Source: CAYZTY01 sp964444665
Lineage (GTDB): Bacteria > Planctomycetota > Phycisphaerae > Sedimentisphaerales > CAYZTY01
Direction: 5' to 3'
Assembly: GCA_964444665.1 (NCBI GenBank)
Contig: CAYUIE010000013.1
Coordinates: 39,914-103,913 of the forward strand
DNA: 64,000 nucleotides
Shown: piece after piece, positions 44,737 to 52,878 of the stretch
Numbering within the stretch: position 1 is the first letter of the stretch
How the letters are laid out: each line of letters begins with the position of its first letter
Notes under the pieces: model-generated
Told to the model about the DNA's origin: nothing
The model's input: the letters and a program-made list of their open reading frames with translations, nothing else
The model's database searches: none
Made by a program: the position numbers and the translations under genes

Positions 44737-45726
44737 ATGGGCCTAAAGCAAATTTACGAACCGATTGCGGATGAGCTCAAAACAGTGGAGCAAACTCTGG
44801 CGGCGGCGTTCAGGCAATCAAAGAACAGCTCGATTCTTGCGATGAGTGATTTTCTATTGGAATCGCCGGGCAAAAGAATTAGGCCCGCCCTTGTAATTCT
44901 CTCGGCCGGGGCTGTTGCAGGTGGTCGCAATCTTCTTAAAAGTGAAGAGCTTGTTAAAATCGCAACGGCAATGGAATTAATCCATATCGCCTCGCTGATT
45001 CACGACGACGTGCTCGATAAGGCAATTATGCGTCATAACAAGCCCAGCGTTAATGCTAAATGGGGTGATGAGGTTTCGATTGCGCTTGGAGACTATATTA
45101 ATTCCAGGGCCTTCGAGCTGATTGGTGGCTGTGGCCTGTCCGATGTTTTCTCGTGTATAAGCGAGGCGATTAATGTAATGTGCGAAGGCGAGCTTATACA
45201 GATATGTCAGCGCGGCAATACGCGGCTCTCTAAAGATGAGTATATTGTTATCATTAAAAAGAAAACCGCGACACTGTTCGGGGCGTTGTGTCAGGCGGGC
45301 ACCATTCTTGGAAACTGTGAGTCGATGCTGCAGAAGGCTTTAAAGGAATACGGGGTGAATTTCGGAGTGGCATTTCAAATTACGGACGATTGCAGAGACC
45401 TTCTTGACGACGAAAGGGCCCTGGGCAAGAGTCCGGGTCAGGATGTAAGGATGGGGGAGGTGACACTGCCCTTGCTGAATTTACTCGAAGGCCTTGGGGA
45501 AACTCAAAAGCGAGAGCTTAGAGATATACTGGAGAAAACAATAAGCCAAAAGGCTTTTAAGAAGATACAATCAATGATTATGGGTTCGGATGCGCTTGCC
45601 AGGAGTCAACAAACGGCCGCACTTTATGTAAATCGAGCCAAGGAAAATTTAGAAGCACTTACTGATTCTGATTACAAGGAAAGTCTCGGTCGATTGGCTG
45701 ATTACGTAATAGACACAGGATATTAA
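44737..45726 (+). CDS. Trans-polyprenyl diphosphate synthase
   Basis: The 329-residue prenyltransferase has both Asp-rich metal motifs: DDVLD (90-94, LIHDDVLD) and DDCRD (217-221, QITDDCRDLLDD). The first ligand-rich region begins with GKRIRPALV. It condenses isopentenyl diphosphate into the long isoprenoid tail of quinones (heptaprenyl or octaprenyl class). It sits 13 bases after nqrF and is probably cotranscribed, matching a role in making the quinone that NQR reduces; the MenA-type enzyme at 49540 would attach the tail to the ring. ATG 44737 with AAGGCGG upstream is preferred to a longer open frame overlapping nqrF. Confidence 0.88.
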   Translation: MGLKQIYEPIADELKTVEQTLAAAFRQSKNSSILAMSDFLLESPGKRIRPALVILSAGAVAGGRNLLKSEELVKIATAMELIHIASLIHDDVLDKAIMRHNKPSVNAKWGDEVSIALGDYINSRAFELIGGCGLSDVFSCISEAINVMCEGELIQICQRGNTRLSKDEYIVIIKKKTATLFGALCQAGTILGNCESMLQKALKEYGVNFGVAFQITDDCRDLLDDERALGKSPGQDVRMGEVTLPLLNLLEGLGETQKRELRDILEKTISQKAFKKIQSMIMGSDALARSQQTAALYVNRAKENLEALTDSDYKESLGRLADYVIDTGY

Positions 45727-45764
45727 ATTAAATATTTAGTGTTTTTTTTGTCATCTAAAAGCAT

Positions 45765-45797
45765 AAAAAAGGCTGCGAGTGAAAACCACTCGCAGCC
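45765..45797 (-). terminator. Strong bidirectional intrinsic terminator
   Basis: A perfect 11-base-pair stem GGCTGCGAGTG/CACTCGCAGCC with a five-base loop lies at 45771-45797. On the minus strand it is followed by TTTTTT, and it ends the 45826 gene transcript. On the plus strand it closes the nqr-prenyl synthase operon with a weaker T-rich tail. Confidence 0.85.
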
Positions 45798-45825
45798 TTG
45801 TTCATTTTGTGGTTATGCCGGGAAA

Positions 45826-47433
45826 TTAAGGTTCAGGTTGCAGCCAGGTATCCATAAATAAAGCGAGGTCTTCATAGTCGACGTAGCAATCCTCGTTCAG
45901 GTCGCCCGCAAGACCAAGCCCGTATTTTATGACGCCATTACAATCGGGCCAGGGAGGTATATAATTACAGCGGATTTCGAAGCCCAGGATGTCATAATAG
46001 GCCCTGTTTTGTTTACACCTGAGTTTGTGAAGTCCCGAAATGAGCATAATCTTAACAGAGTTTTCGGTCCAGACAATCACATTGGAGTCGGTTATCGGTG
46101 GGGACGTCTCTTCAAACTTTTCGTGTTCCAGTGAGCCTAATTCTGAGCTGTCGTCAATGTAGATGCCTATATCGGCGGCGCCCCACCAGCAGTTGACCAG
46201 GGCCCTGACTGTGTACTCACTTGCTGTTTGTGAAGTGACGATGATATCGTACTCCATCCACTCGCCGGTATCCACATAAGAGCAGTAACCGTCTTTTGCC
46301 CAGTTTTCGTCGACATAATCAATCAGGGAGTTACGATTTTGCATAGCCCATCCGGCATCAGGTCCGTCGTAGTCGTATTCGCCCATGCGGGCGTTAGTTT
46401 CATAATAGGCGTCGTAATCGGCGCAGAAGAACAGCCTGCTACTACTCGCCCCGGCACTTTTAACTGCTGCTATGGGTGTATCTTGCGTCCATTGACCCTG
46501 GCTTATTTTTTTCCGTGTTTGTGAAGTGTTATCCCAATAACAAACACACGGGTCGGCAGGGCCGGCAGCCCGCACTTTCCTCTTTACAGACGCAAGCTGA
46601 ATGCCGTTAATCTGGTTGGTGTATTTAAGAATGGCGCAGTTGGAGTCGGTCAGGTATTCGTCATTATTAAGATAATCAGCCATCGGCCCGTTGGCATCGC
46701 GAGTGTTTGTACCGCCAATCCAGACATCGGTGAATTTGACGTAGTTCTGGCCCTCAACCCAGTTACTTTCATTACTATCCCCGGCCAGACTGTTTGGTCC
46801 GTGAATGGTTCCCTTGCCGTCGCGAAGAGTAAAGCTTCCGGGCGCGCTTGCCAGTACGTAAATGTCGAAGATACCGCCGTATGCCCAGTTTCCGTACATA
46901 AACAGACTTGGGTCCAGCCCACCACCGGTCTTTACGAATCCGTCACCGAGCAGGTTGGGCTCACTACTGACGTATCCGTGCGTACAGGGGTCAACGACGA
47001 AGACGGCCCTTGCATAAGTCGCCGGGCTTCCAGGAATGCCGATATTTGCACACCTGGGTGAGTCCATCAATTCACCTTCGCCCTGATAATAGCCGGTCCA
47101 TTCGCCTATAACGCAGTCAGTACCCTGTGCCTGAGCGAAAGCTGCCGTGCCGACATAACATGGGTCATTAGGCCCGCCGTTCAAATCGATGTTAATCACG
47201 TTATAGTTACTATAACAATCTGAAGATTCCGGAGTATATTCCGATTCCTCCAGCCAGGGCTTTTCACAACTTGGGTCATTCGGCTCGACGCATCGCCACC
47301 AGTCATTGGCCAGAATGGAATAGTCTGCGAAATTGACATCGTTGACGGCTAACATATTAGAAGAAGCCGCCGACAGGAAAAAAACAGTAAGCGCCGCCAG
47401 GAACACCGTGGATTTAAAGGTTGGCCGTTTCAT
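45826..47433 (-). CDS. Secreted dockerin/CBM6-like domain protein
   Basis: The 535-residue product has a signal peptide (MKRPTFKSTVFLAALTVFFLS and onward). Just after it is a dockerin-like half-repeat (VNFADYSILANDWW), and the matching complete half-repeat is at the very C-terminus (GDLNEDCYVDYEDLALFMDTWL). The middle is beta-rich. Residues about 385-500 resemble a CBM6/CBM35-type module (SYVDTGEWMEYDI, then GLHKLRCKQNRAYYDILGFEI), implying polysaccharide binding. No catalytic domain is recognisable. ATG 47433 is fixed by AGGAGGT six bases upstream (minus strand). Confidence 0.7.
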   Translation of the reverse strand: MKRPTFKSTVFLAALTVFFLSAASSNMLAVNDVNFADYSILANDWWRCVEPNDPSCEKPWLEESEYTPESSDCYSNYNVINIDLNGGPNDPCYVGTAAFAQAQGTDCVIGEWTGYYQGEGELMDSPRCANIGIPGSPATYARAVFVVDPCTHGYVSSEPNLLGDGFVKTGGGLDPSLFMYGNWAYGGIFDIYVLASAPGSFTLRDGKGTIHGPNSLAGDSNESNWVEGQNYVKFTDVWIGGTNTRDANGPMADYLNNDEYLTDSNCAILKYTNQINGIQLASVKRKVRAAGPADPCVCYWDNTSQTRKKISQGQWTQDTPIAAVKSAGASSSRLFFCADYDAYYETNARMGEYDYDGPDAGWAMQNRNSLIDYVDENWAKDGYCSYVDTGEWMEYDIIVTSQTASEYTVRALVNCWWGAADIGIYIDDSSELGSLEHEKFEETSPPITDSNVIVWTENSVKIMLISGLHKLRCKQNRAYYDILGFEIRCNYIPPWPDCNGVIKYGLGLAGDLNEDCYVDYEDLALFMDTWLQPEP

Positions 47434-47641
47434 AATCAAACCTCCTGTAAAATGTATATGTTCCGCACAGCCTCCGTCCACTGTGCTAAATGTTAGGAAT
47501 GCATCGCTATATTACCGCAACAATCAACGAGGGTATTTATTTATATTACAGCGTTGTCGAGTTGGAATCAAGAAAAATATTAGAAATTATGGCCGTATAA
47601 GGAACAATTTTGGCAAATAAAACGCTGTTTTGAGGTTGTTT

Positions 47642-48436
47642 TTAGACGGCGTAGCTGTGAAGGCCGGCAAAGAGTCTCGAGAGATTTACCCATAGCATAG
47701 TAATTACAATTATTGCCATACCCGTAATAGCCCAGATACAGTTGATGCGGGCAAACTTCCTTCCGAACATAGAGCGGAAATGGAAATAACCCACGTAAAG
47801 AAGCCAGCTTGCAAGTGACCAAAGCTCCTTCGGGTCCCAACCCCAGTAATCACCCCAGGCAAGTTTGCCCCAGCAGCTGCCGAGCACAAGGCCGAGGGTC
47901 AGTAACGGAAAACCCACACAAATCATTTTATGGGCCGATTGTTCGGTTGATATAAACTCGTCACCGGGCGGCGGTGTTCTACTTGCAATGTGAGCAACGG
48001 CGTGACAGGCGGCTTTTGCCATAAAGACATACGCCAGCACATAAACGGCAACGTGCGGGCCGAAGAGCCAGCTTTGCAGGGCGGGTGGTAATTGCAACGG
48101 GCGGGCGCTGAAAAAAAAGCCTGCGGGGAAAAGTACGACGGCACCAATGAGCATATCGGCTAACCTGCCCGGCGTACGCAGAACGTATCTGCAGAAAAGC
48201 CCCAGCGGATAAACCGCCGTACCTAAAGCAAGAAACACCTCGAAGAGATTTTGCAGGGGGATGTGGCCGACGTGATACCAGCGATAAGCCAGAGCGAACA
48301 AAGCCATTATAAAGCCGAGCAGTTGTAACAGCCGGCCTGCCTTTTTACCACCGAGCAGGCTGACGATAAACGCCAGCAGATAACCGGCAATGGCGGCGTA
48401 GATTAACAGGCCTTGAGTTGTGTATTTAATTGCCAT
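47642..48436 (-). CDS. ccsA: Cytochrome c biogenesis protein CcsA (System II heme handling)
   Basis: The 264-residue membrane protein has the tryptophan-rich WWD signature (KLAWGDYWGWDPKELWSL, about 192-208) and conserved His residues in GPHVAVYVLAY and after the signature, typical of CcsA/ResC and CcmC/CcmF heme-handling proteins. With ResB it moves heme to the outer face and attaches it to apocytochromes c. Its ATG overlaps the last base of the resB stop (TGATG), so the two are coupled. The open frame extends further upstream, overlapping resB; that extension is rejected. Confidence 0.9.
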   Translation of the reverse strand: MAIKYTTQGLLIYAAIAGYLLAFIVSLLGGKKAGRLLQLLGFIMALFALAYRWYHVGHIPLQNLFEVFLALGTAVYPLGLFCRYVLRTPGRLADMLIGAVVLFPAGFFFSARPLQLPPALQSWLFGPHVAVYVLAYVFMAKAACHAVAHIASRTPPPGDEFISTEQSAHKMICVGFPLLTLGLVLGSCWGKLAWGDYWGWDPKELWSLASWLLYVGYFHFRSMFGRKFARINCIWAITGMAIIVITMLWVNLSRLFAGLHSYAV

Positions 48437-49470
48437 CAGCTTGCTACTCGTTTCTTTTTGAAAATGTCCTTTAGCCAGAAATGTTGAAATACACCTATGC
48501 AAAGCATCGCGTATCCGGCATAGACCAGGCCCAGGCCGCTGTCAGATACGACCATAAGCACAGTGTATTGCTTGTTTTCGCTGTCATAAGAATGCTGATA
48601 AAAATGGTATCCGCCGAAATGCAGAGGATGGTTTACCTCGATACTTTTCTCAGCGAGAATTTTGCCGTCTTTAATAATCTGCAGCTCGCTGATATAATCC
48701 CGGATGATTCTGTAATACCCAAGCGCCAATTTGTCCTCTGGCCGTGCGTGCGCAGTGAAACGCTCAAAGGCATACCTTGTGGTTGTGTTGCCGTTGGGGT
48801 CTTTAAGCTGCAGCTCCAAAGCAGGATTGGAACCGGGTCCATTAGCATCAATAGCAATCCTTTTATCGCCGTCGATTTTAATTCTAAAATTCTCGAAACT
48901 CCTCAGTACCGTTATCGAGCCTAAATCGGAATCCAGGAGAACTTCATTGCCGATTTCAACAGGCACCAACCAGTTTCTATCTCCGGAGGCCTGAATATGC
49001 AGGTACTCAGGCTTGTAGTATTTTATGCGGAAGTCTTTCAGTTTTATGGAGAAGGGTAGTTCAATAACCTTTCCGCTAATTTCCGAGACAACATGTTTCT
49101 CGGCCTGTTGCTCGTAGATAACCATTTGGGCCGTCTGAAATTTTCTGGTTGCGAAAAGTTTTTCACGCAGGTTGTGAGCAACAGAAGAGCCCCACATAGC
49201 CCCTGCGAGAACGGAGATGGCGCCTACATGCATCAGCAGTAGTCCAGAATTGTGTAATAACCGGCGGAATGCAGCAAGCGAAAATATAAGGCCTGCCGTC
49301 AATGTCAGCCAGAAAACAGTCAACGGTGGTGAATTGAAAAAACTTTTCGCGCGGGATGAGCCGATGAACGCCCCATAGATAGACAAAAAAAACAAAGCCC
49401 CAATCAATATCAAGGCGGCCCAGCAGGCTATCCATCTATGCTGGTTTTTAATGGTTCCATCAGTGCTCAT
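48436..49470 (-). CDS. resB: Cytochrome c biogenesis protein ResB/Ccs1
   Basis: The 344-residue protein has three membrane helices in the first 110 residues, a large periplasmic domain and a final helix (about 310-330), the ResB/Ccs1 plan. Features include LLMHVGAISVLAGAMWG, IKLKDFRIKYY and the conserved HPLHFGGYHFYQHSYD near the end. It partners with CcsA directly downstream in System II cytochrome c maturation. It starts at ATG 49470. Confidence 0.85.
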   Translation of the reverse strand: MSTDGTIKNQHRWIACWAALILIGALFFLSIYGAFIGSSRAKSFFNSPPLTVFWLTLTAGLIFSLAAFRRLLHNSGLLLMHVGAISVLAGAMWGSSVAHNLREKLFATRKFQTAQMVIYEQQAEKHVVSEISGKVIELPFSIKLKDFRIKYYKPEYLHIQASGDRNWLVPVEIGNEVLLDSDLGSITVLRSFENFRIKIDGDKRIAIDANGPGSNPALELQLKDPNGNTTTRYAFERFTAHARPEDKLALGYYRIIRDYISELQIIKDGKILAEKSIEVNHPLHFGGYHFYQHSYDSENKQYTVLMVVSDSGLGLVYAGYAMLCIGVFQHFWLKDIFKKKRVAS

Positions 49471-49539
49471 TGTTTTGCCATTATACCATAACGTTTATTG
49501 CTAAAACCAGGTTTCCGAAGCCCCGATACATCGGGGTCA

Positions 49540-50469
49540 TTAACGAACCAGGATTCCAAGAATTAGAGCAATTATAAAAGCGACGCTGAATGCCAGGTGC
49601 AGTTGTGCGGTCCGAACGTCTATCGAGGCGAGAGTCTCGGCGTTACCTGGCTTGCTGTCTTTCACGGCTCGTATATTTTGAATCGCAATCGGCACAGTGA
49701 CGAAGACAAGCACGGACCAAAGGGGAGTTATTTTCGCCGAAAGCATAAGCGCTACACATACATAAGCCCCGATTAGTAATGTTGTGTATTCTGCCTTTGC
49801 GCCCTGTCGACCAAGAATACCTGCCAGCGTTTTAATACCGGCTGCACGGTCGTGCTCAATATCTCGAAGATTGTTCGATGCCATAATCGCGGCGGCCAGC
49901 AATCCAAACGGCAAAGAAGTGTAGATTACAGTGCTGTTGCAGCTTCCGGTCAGGGCGAAGTAGGAGCCGATTACCATTATGGGCCCAAGGAGGATAACGA
50001 CCATAACATCGCCGAGGGCAAAATACTTATAGGCGACAGGCCAGCCGGTGTAAAAGTAGCCTCCCGCCAGGCCAACAAATCCGATAACCAGCATAGGCCA
50101 GCCGCGAACAAAAACAAGCCCCATGCCCAGCAGTGCGCCCAGGCCGAAAAGAATCAAACCGACAATTAGTACTTTGCGAGGTTCGAGAAGCCCTTCCGGC
50201 AATACGCCGCTTGAGCCGAGTGTGTCTATCCTGTCGATTCCCTTTTTGAAATCGAAGTAGTCGTTGATAAGATTAGTTGCGATTTGGAAAAACAGCGTAC
50301 AAACCAGTACCAGCGGGAATAATTTCCACATTACGTCTCCAGGATAGTAAATGGCAAGGGCCGCACCGACAAAGACAGGTACAAGCGTAGCCGGGAAGGC
50401 AAAAAGCCGAATAGCCCGAATCCATATACGGGCCTTACTAAGTTGAGGATGAGTTGCGGTATTGGGCAT
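49540..50469 (-). CDS. menA: MenA/UbiA-type prenyltransferase (1,4-dihydroxy-2-naphthoate polyprenyltransferase)
   Basis: The 309-residue membrane prenyltransferase has eight to nine helices. The first Asp motif is NDYFDFKKGID (N69, D70, D73, D79) and the second region is DIEHDRAAGIKTLAGILG. The ARIWIRAIRLFAFPATLVP start and GVLPEGLLEP are typical of MenA. It joins the polyprenyl tail, made by a synthase such as that at 44737, to dihydroxynaphthoate during menaquinone synthesis. The open frame begins at 50781 but the first 104 codons overlap the next gene and lack family similarity; ATG 50469 is used. Other UbiA-family roles cannot be fully excluded. Confidence 0.85.
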   Translation of the reverse strand: MPNTATHPQLSKARIWIRAIRLFAFPATLVPVFVGAALAIYYPGDVMWKLFPLVLVCTLFFQIATNLINDYFDFKKGIDRIDTLGSSGVLPEGLLEPRKVLIVGLILFGLGALLGMGLVFVRGWPMLVIGFVGLAGGYFYTGWPVAYKYFALGDVMVVILLGPIMVIGSYFALTGSCNSTVIYTSLPFGLLAAAIMASNNLRDIEHDRAAGIKTLAGILGRQGAKAEYTTLLIGAYVCVALMLSAKITPLWSVLVFVTVPIAIQNIRAVKDSKPGNAETLASIDVRTAQLHLAFSVAFIIALILGILVR

Positions 50470-50510
50470 ATCGGGTAGTGATGATAAACGAGGTCGATAG
50501 TTTCGGCAAA

Positions 50511-51194
50511 TCACTTTTCGGTTTGCCGGTCGGTGTTTTTCGCCTGCATATCCAGCTTCCAGATATATTTCTGTGTGCGATATACGATTATGTACAAAAC
50601 TACAATGGAGACCGGAAGCAGGAAGATTAAAATTTTCGCAAGCCACCCGGTGCCGAAAACCATTATGAGTAAGTTTAGAATGATAAAATAGATTCTGATT
50701 TCGGTCGGGCCGGCCGCTAAATACGTTATTTTGAATTCGCCCGTCGCACCGAAGGATAGATATGAGCTTACCATAAAACAACCGAATATCGGAATCAGCA
50801 GGTAAATAATTTGCTTGTTTAGGCCTTCAAACAGGAATGAATACCCGATGAGTATCGCACACATAAACACGAAGTCGAGAAAGTGGTCCATAAAAAAGCC
50901 CCATTTGGGAATGCCGGTGTCTCTGAATCTGCCCAGAGCGCCGTCAAAAGAATCCGTAAACCATTGCAGGAAAATCATAATTGATGAGGCCCACAGCCAG
51001 TTAATATTGCCGACGGCAAGATAGCCGAATATGATTAGGCCCGCCGAAAGCGGGATAGTCATTAGCGTTAAATGATAGCCCTGTATCCAGGCGGGAAATC
51101 TGGATACGTTACTATCGATGAGTTTTCTTTCGTATTTGGCCAGGAGTGTTTTCATCGGGGTCTTTTTGTCGCCCCGAAAATCCTCATCACTCAT
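50511..51194 (-). CDS. CDP-alcohol phosphatidyltransferase family protein
   Basis: The 227-residue membrane protein has six helices. The active-site motif is DSFDGALGRFRDTGIPKWG followed by FFMDHFLDF, which preserves the Asp ligands of D-G-x2-A-R-x8-G-x3-D-x3-D; Gly replaces Ala before the Arg. It would transfer a phospho-alcohol head group from a CDP-activated donor, for example in phospholipid or phospho-inositol synthesis. The exact product is not predictable. It ends 41 bases before the menA start and is probably cotranscribed with it. Confidence 0.75.
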   Translation of the reverse strand: MSDEDFRGDKKTPMKTLLAKYERKLIDSNVSRFPAWIQGYHLTLMTIPLSAGLIIFGYLAVGNINWLWASSIMIFLQWFTDSFDGALGRFRDTGIPKWGFFMDHFLDFVFMCAILIGYSFLFEGLNKQIIYLLIPIFGCFMVSSYLSFGATGEFKITYLAAGPTEIRIYFIILNLLIMVFGTGWLAKILIFLLPVSIVVLYIIVYRTQKYIWKLDMQAKNTDRQTEK

Positions 51195-51230
51195 TATTTT
51201 TGCCCCTTTCTCGTTGAGTTAAAAACAAAA

Positions 51231-51250
51231 CAGCCGGGCAAGCCTGGCTG
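51231..51250 (-). terminator. Hairpin with T-rich tail between the xer-type gene and the CDP-alcohol transferase gene
   Basis: The minus-strand stem CAGCCAGGC-TT-GCCCGGCTG (one G-U pair) is followed by TTTTGTTTTT. It is a plausible terminator for transcription coming from the xer-type gene. Confidence 0.6.
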
Positions 51251-51356
51251 GCACCGATTCTTGATAGCTATTCATCTCCGCAATATTCTACAGGAACTTC
51301 TTTTTGTCAAATCATAATTCCGGTATGCAACGCCACAATTTGGCGGGTAAAAAGAG

Positions 51357-51380
51357 ACGGCTGGGAAAAATCCCAGCCGT
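51357..51380 (-). terminator. Intrinsic terminator of the xer-type gene
   Basis: A perfect ten-base stem ACGGCTGGGA/TCCCAGCCGT with a four-base loop, followed on the minus strand by CTCTTTTT, 36 bases after the recombinase stop. Confidence 0.75.
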
Positions 51381-51415
51381 GAGGTAGGTTTTGGTATTTT
51401 TTTAGGTTTTTGTTT

Positions 51416-52282
51416 TTATGAGGCTTCTGTATAAACCAGTGTTGAAGCGAGGGCCTGATGGCCAAGCAGCTCCTTTACCTTGTACAAATCGCAGCCGGTA
51501 TTAAGCTTACGTGCTGCGAAGCTGTGACGCAAACTTCGGGGACTGAATGTGCGGTCAAGACCGGCCGTTGCGAGGTACATATCCATTTTCCGCCGGACGT
51601 CCCTTTTGCTCAAACGATGTCCGAATTTATTTAAGAAAAGGGCACGCCCGCCGTTATTATATTCGGCAATTTTTTTTCGTTTTATGATATATTCGGCAAG
51701 AGCACGGACGGCCGGCTCATCGAGGCTGATTGTTCTTTCTTTCTTTCCTTTCGACCTGATGTAAAGAAGTTTGCCGGCAAAGTCAATATCATCAACGTCC
51801 AGCGCCACCAGTTCGCTGACTCTGACTCCCGTACTGTACAGGGTGTGCAGCAGGGCCTTATTTCTGGCCCCGAGCCAATTGTTGGTAAAAGGTGCCCTGA
51901 GCAGTTTTTGTGCTTCCCAGTCTTTCAGCAGTTTCGGTCGAGGACGTTCTGGTTTCGAAATGTGAACCGCCTTGGCCGGGTTTGAATACACGTTGTTTAG
52001 CTTGCTCAGAAACTTGTAAAAAGTACGAAGCGCAGCCAGCTTCCGCGCGGTTGAGGATTGCGAGTATTTATTGGCTTTTAGAAACTTTAGATACGCTGTG
52101 ATTGTAGCAGCGTCGACGGCTTCGAGCGCCTGTTCACTTTGAGTTTGATTTTTGCCGGTAGTCTGCAGAAAGCTTATGAACTGCTTCAAATCCAGTTCAT
52201 AGCATTTTATTGTCTGCTGCGAAAGGTGTCTATGCGACCTTAAATAATTGACGAATTCTTCAATTTTGCAAAACCGTTCCAT
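51416..52282 (-). CDS. Xer-type tyrosine recombinase with atypical active site and short tail
   Basis: The 288-residue protein has a SAM-like N-terminal core-binding domain (about 5-95) and a tyrosine recombinase catalytic domain. Catalytic positions are R154 (TGVRVSEL), K178 (IRSKGKKER), R252 (SPRSLRHSF), H275 (LLGHQ) and Y284 (LVYTEAS). The first His of HxxR is replaced by Arg (R249), and the chain ends four residues after Y284, lacking the C-terminal helix that XerC/XerD exchange between partners. It has no IntI-type insertion. It starts at ATG 52282. An intrinsic terminator lies 46 bases upstream of the start, inside its leader, at the end of the repeat array described below. It may be chromosomal XerC/D or a diverged relative. 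Confidence 0.8.
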   Translation of the reverse strand: MERFCKIEEFVNYLRSHRHLSQQTIKCYELDLKQFISFLQTTGKNQTQSEQALEAVDAATITAYLKFLKANKYSQSSTARKLAALRTFYKFLSKLNNVYSNPAKAVHISKPERPRPKLLKDWEAQKLLRAPFTNNWLGARNKALLHTLYSTGVRVSELVALDVDDIDFAGKLLYIRSKGKKERTISLDEPAVRALAEYIIKRKKIAEYNNGGRALFLNKFGHRLSKRDVRRKMDMYLATAGLDRTFSPRSLRHSFAARKLNTGCDLYKVKELLGHQALASTLVYTEAS

Positions 52283-52327
52283 AATTCACCTGCCTGTCCG
52301 GAGAGTCGCGGCTTAGTTGCAATCGCT

Positions 52328-52378
52328 AAAAAACATGGGGCCGACCGTAAGACCGAACAGTGATCTTTGGCCGGCCCC
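52328..52378 (-). terminator. Terminator of the structured repeat array, located in the leader of the xer-type gene
   Basis: On the minus strand GGGGCCGGCC (52378-52369) pairs over ten bases with GGTCGGCCCC (52346-52337), including one G-U pair, and is followed three bases later by TTTTTT (52333-52328). The 22-base loop contains TCACTGTTCGGTC (52363-52351), the exact reverse complement of the conserved GACCGAACAGTGA box in the array units. The wobble pair is valid only in minus-strand RNA. Confidence 0.75.
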
Positions 52379-52461
52379 TAAATCACGAGTGATATATCAT
52401 CATTGCACCCGCCGGTTTGGCCGATCCATTCCCTGCCGCCAAACCCGCGGCAAAAGAGGCA

Positions 52462-52485
52462 TCACTGTTCGGCCGGTAACCCAGC
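52462..52485 (-). ncRNA. Degenerate array unit 5
   Basis: The box GGCCGAACAGTGA is intact but the first stem is not. Downstream on the minus strand it has a different hairpin, GGTTTGGC/GCCAAACC. It lies about 84 bases before the terminator. Confidence 0.35.
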
Positions 52486-52533
52486 TTCCTTATGGGTCTC
52501 ACTGTATTCACTCGCAAACTTTTTTATTTTTAT

Positions 52534-52608
52534 CACAGCATTTTCTGCCGTGTCTGTTTTCCGCCGGGCCTGCCAACCTACATTCACTGTTCGGTCACCA
52601 AGCCCAGC
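52534..52608 (-). ncRNA. Array unit 4
   Basis: Minus strand: GCTGGGC (52608-52602), box GACCGAACAGTGA (52596-52584), partner GCCCGGC (52569-52563), linker GGAAAACAGA, hairpin CACGGCA-GAAAA-TGCTGTG (52552-52534). The linker and the second stem differ in sequence from units 2 and 3, but length and pairing are kept. Confidence 0.5.
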
Positions 52609-52646
52609 TCATAAGGAGGAGAGAGGTTCGTCACCTTATCACTTAT

Positions 52647-52719
52647 CACGGCCACCTCAACCGTGTTCGGTTGCTGCCGGGCCTTCCAACCAAATCACTG
52701 TTCGGTTATCAAGCCCAGC
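52647..52719 (-). ncRNA. Array unit 3
   Basis: Minus strand: GCTGGGC (52719-52713), box AACCGAACAGTGA (52707-52695), partner GCCCGGC (52682-52676), linker AGCAACCGAA, hairpin CACGGTT..GGCCGTG (52665-52647) with two G-U pairs. It is the unit most similar to unit 2. Confidence 0.5.
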
Positions 52720-52757
52720 TGGTAAGAAGAAGAGAGATTCTTTACCTTATCACTTAT

Positions 52758-52835
52758 CACGGCCACCTTGACCGTGTTCGGTTGCTGCCGGGCCTGCTAA
52801 CCTGGCGTGTTCACTGTTCGGTCATCAAGCCCAGC
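52758..52835 (-). ncRNA. Array unit 2
   Basis: Minus strand: GCTGGGC (52835-52829), box GACCGAACAGTGA (52823-52811), partner GCCCGGC (52793-52787), linker AGCAACCGAA, hairpin CACGGTC..GGCCGTG (52776-52758). A third hairpin GGTAA(a)GAA/TTCTTACC lies downstream, ending next to unit 3. Confidence 0.5.
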
Positions 52836-52878
52836 GTGGGGGAGAAAACTCTTCTCTTGTGAGCCAGCGTATTGACGT

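Noticed and set aside
52317..52862. 181-residue plus-strand frame with repeated FGHQAQLxRRRE..ITYHGHL.RVRLLPG segments
   Set aside because: The apparent protein repeats are the translation of the DNA repeats. There is no ribosome site, other reading frames are equally open, and the base changes preserve RNA stems on the opposite strand rather than codons.
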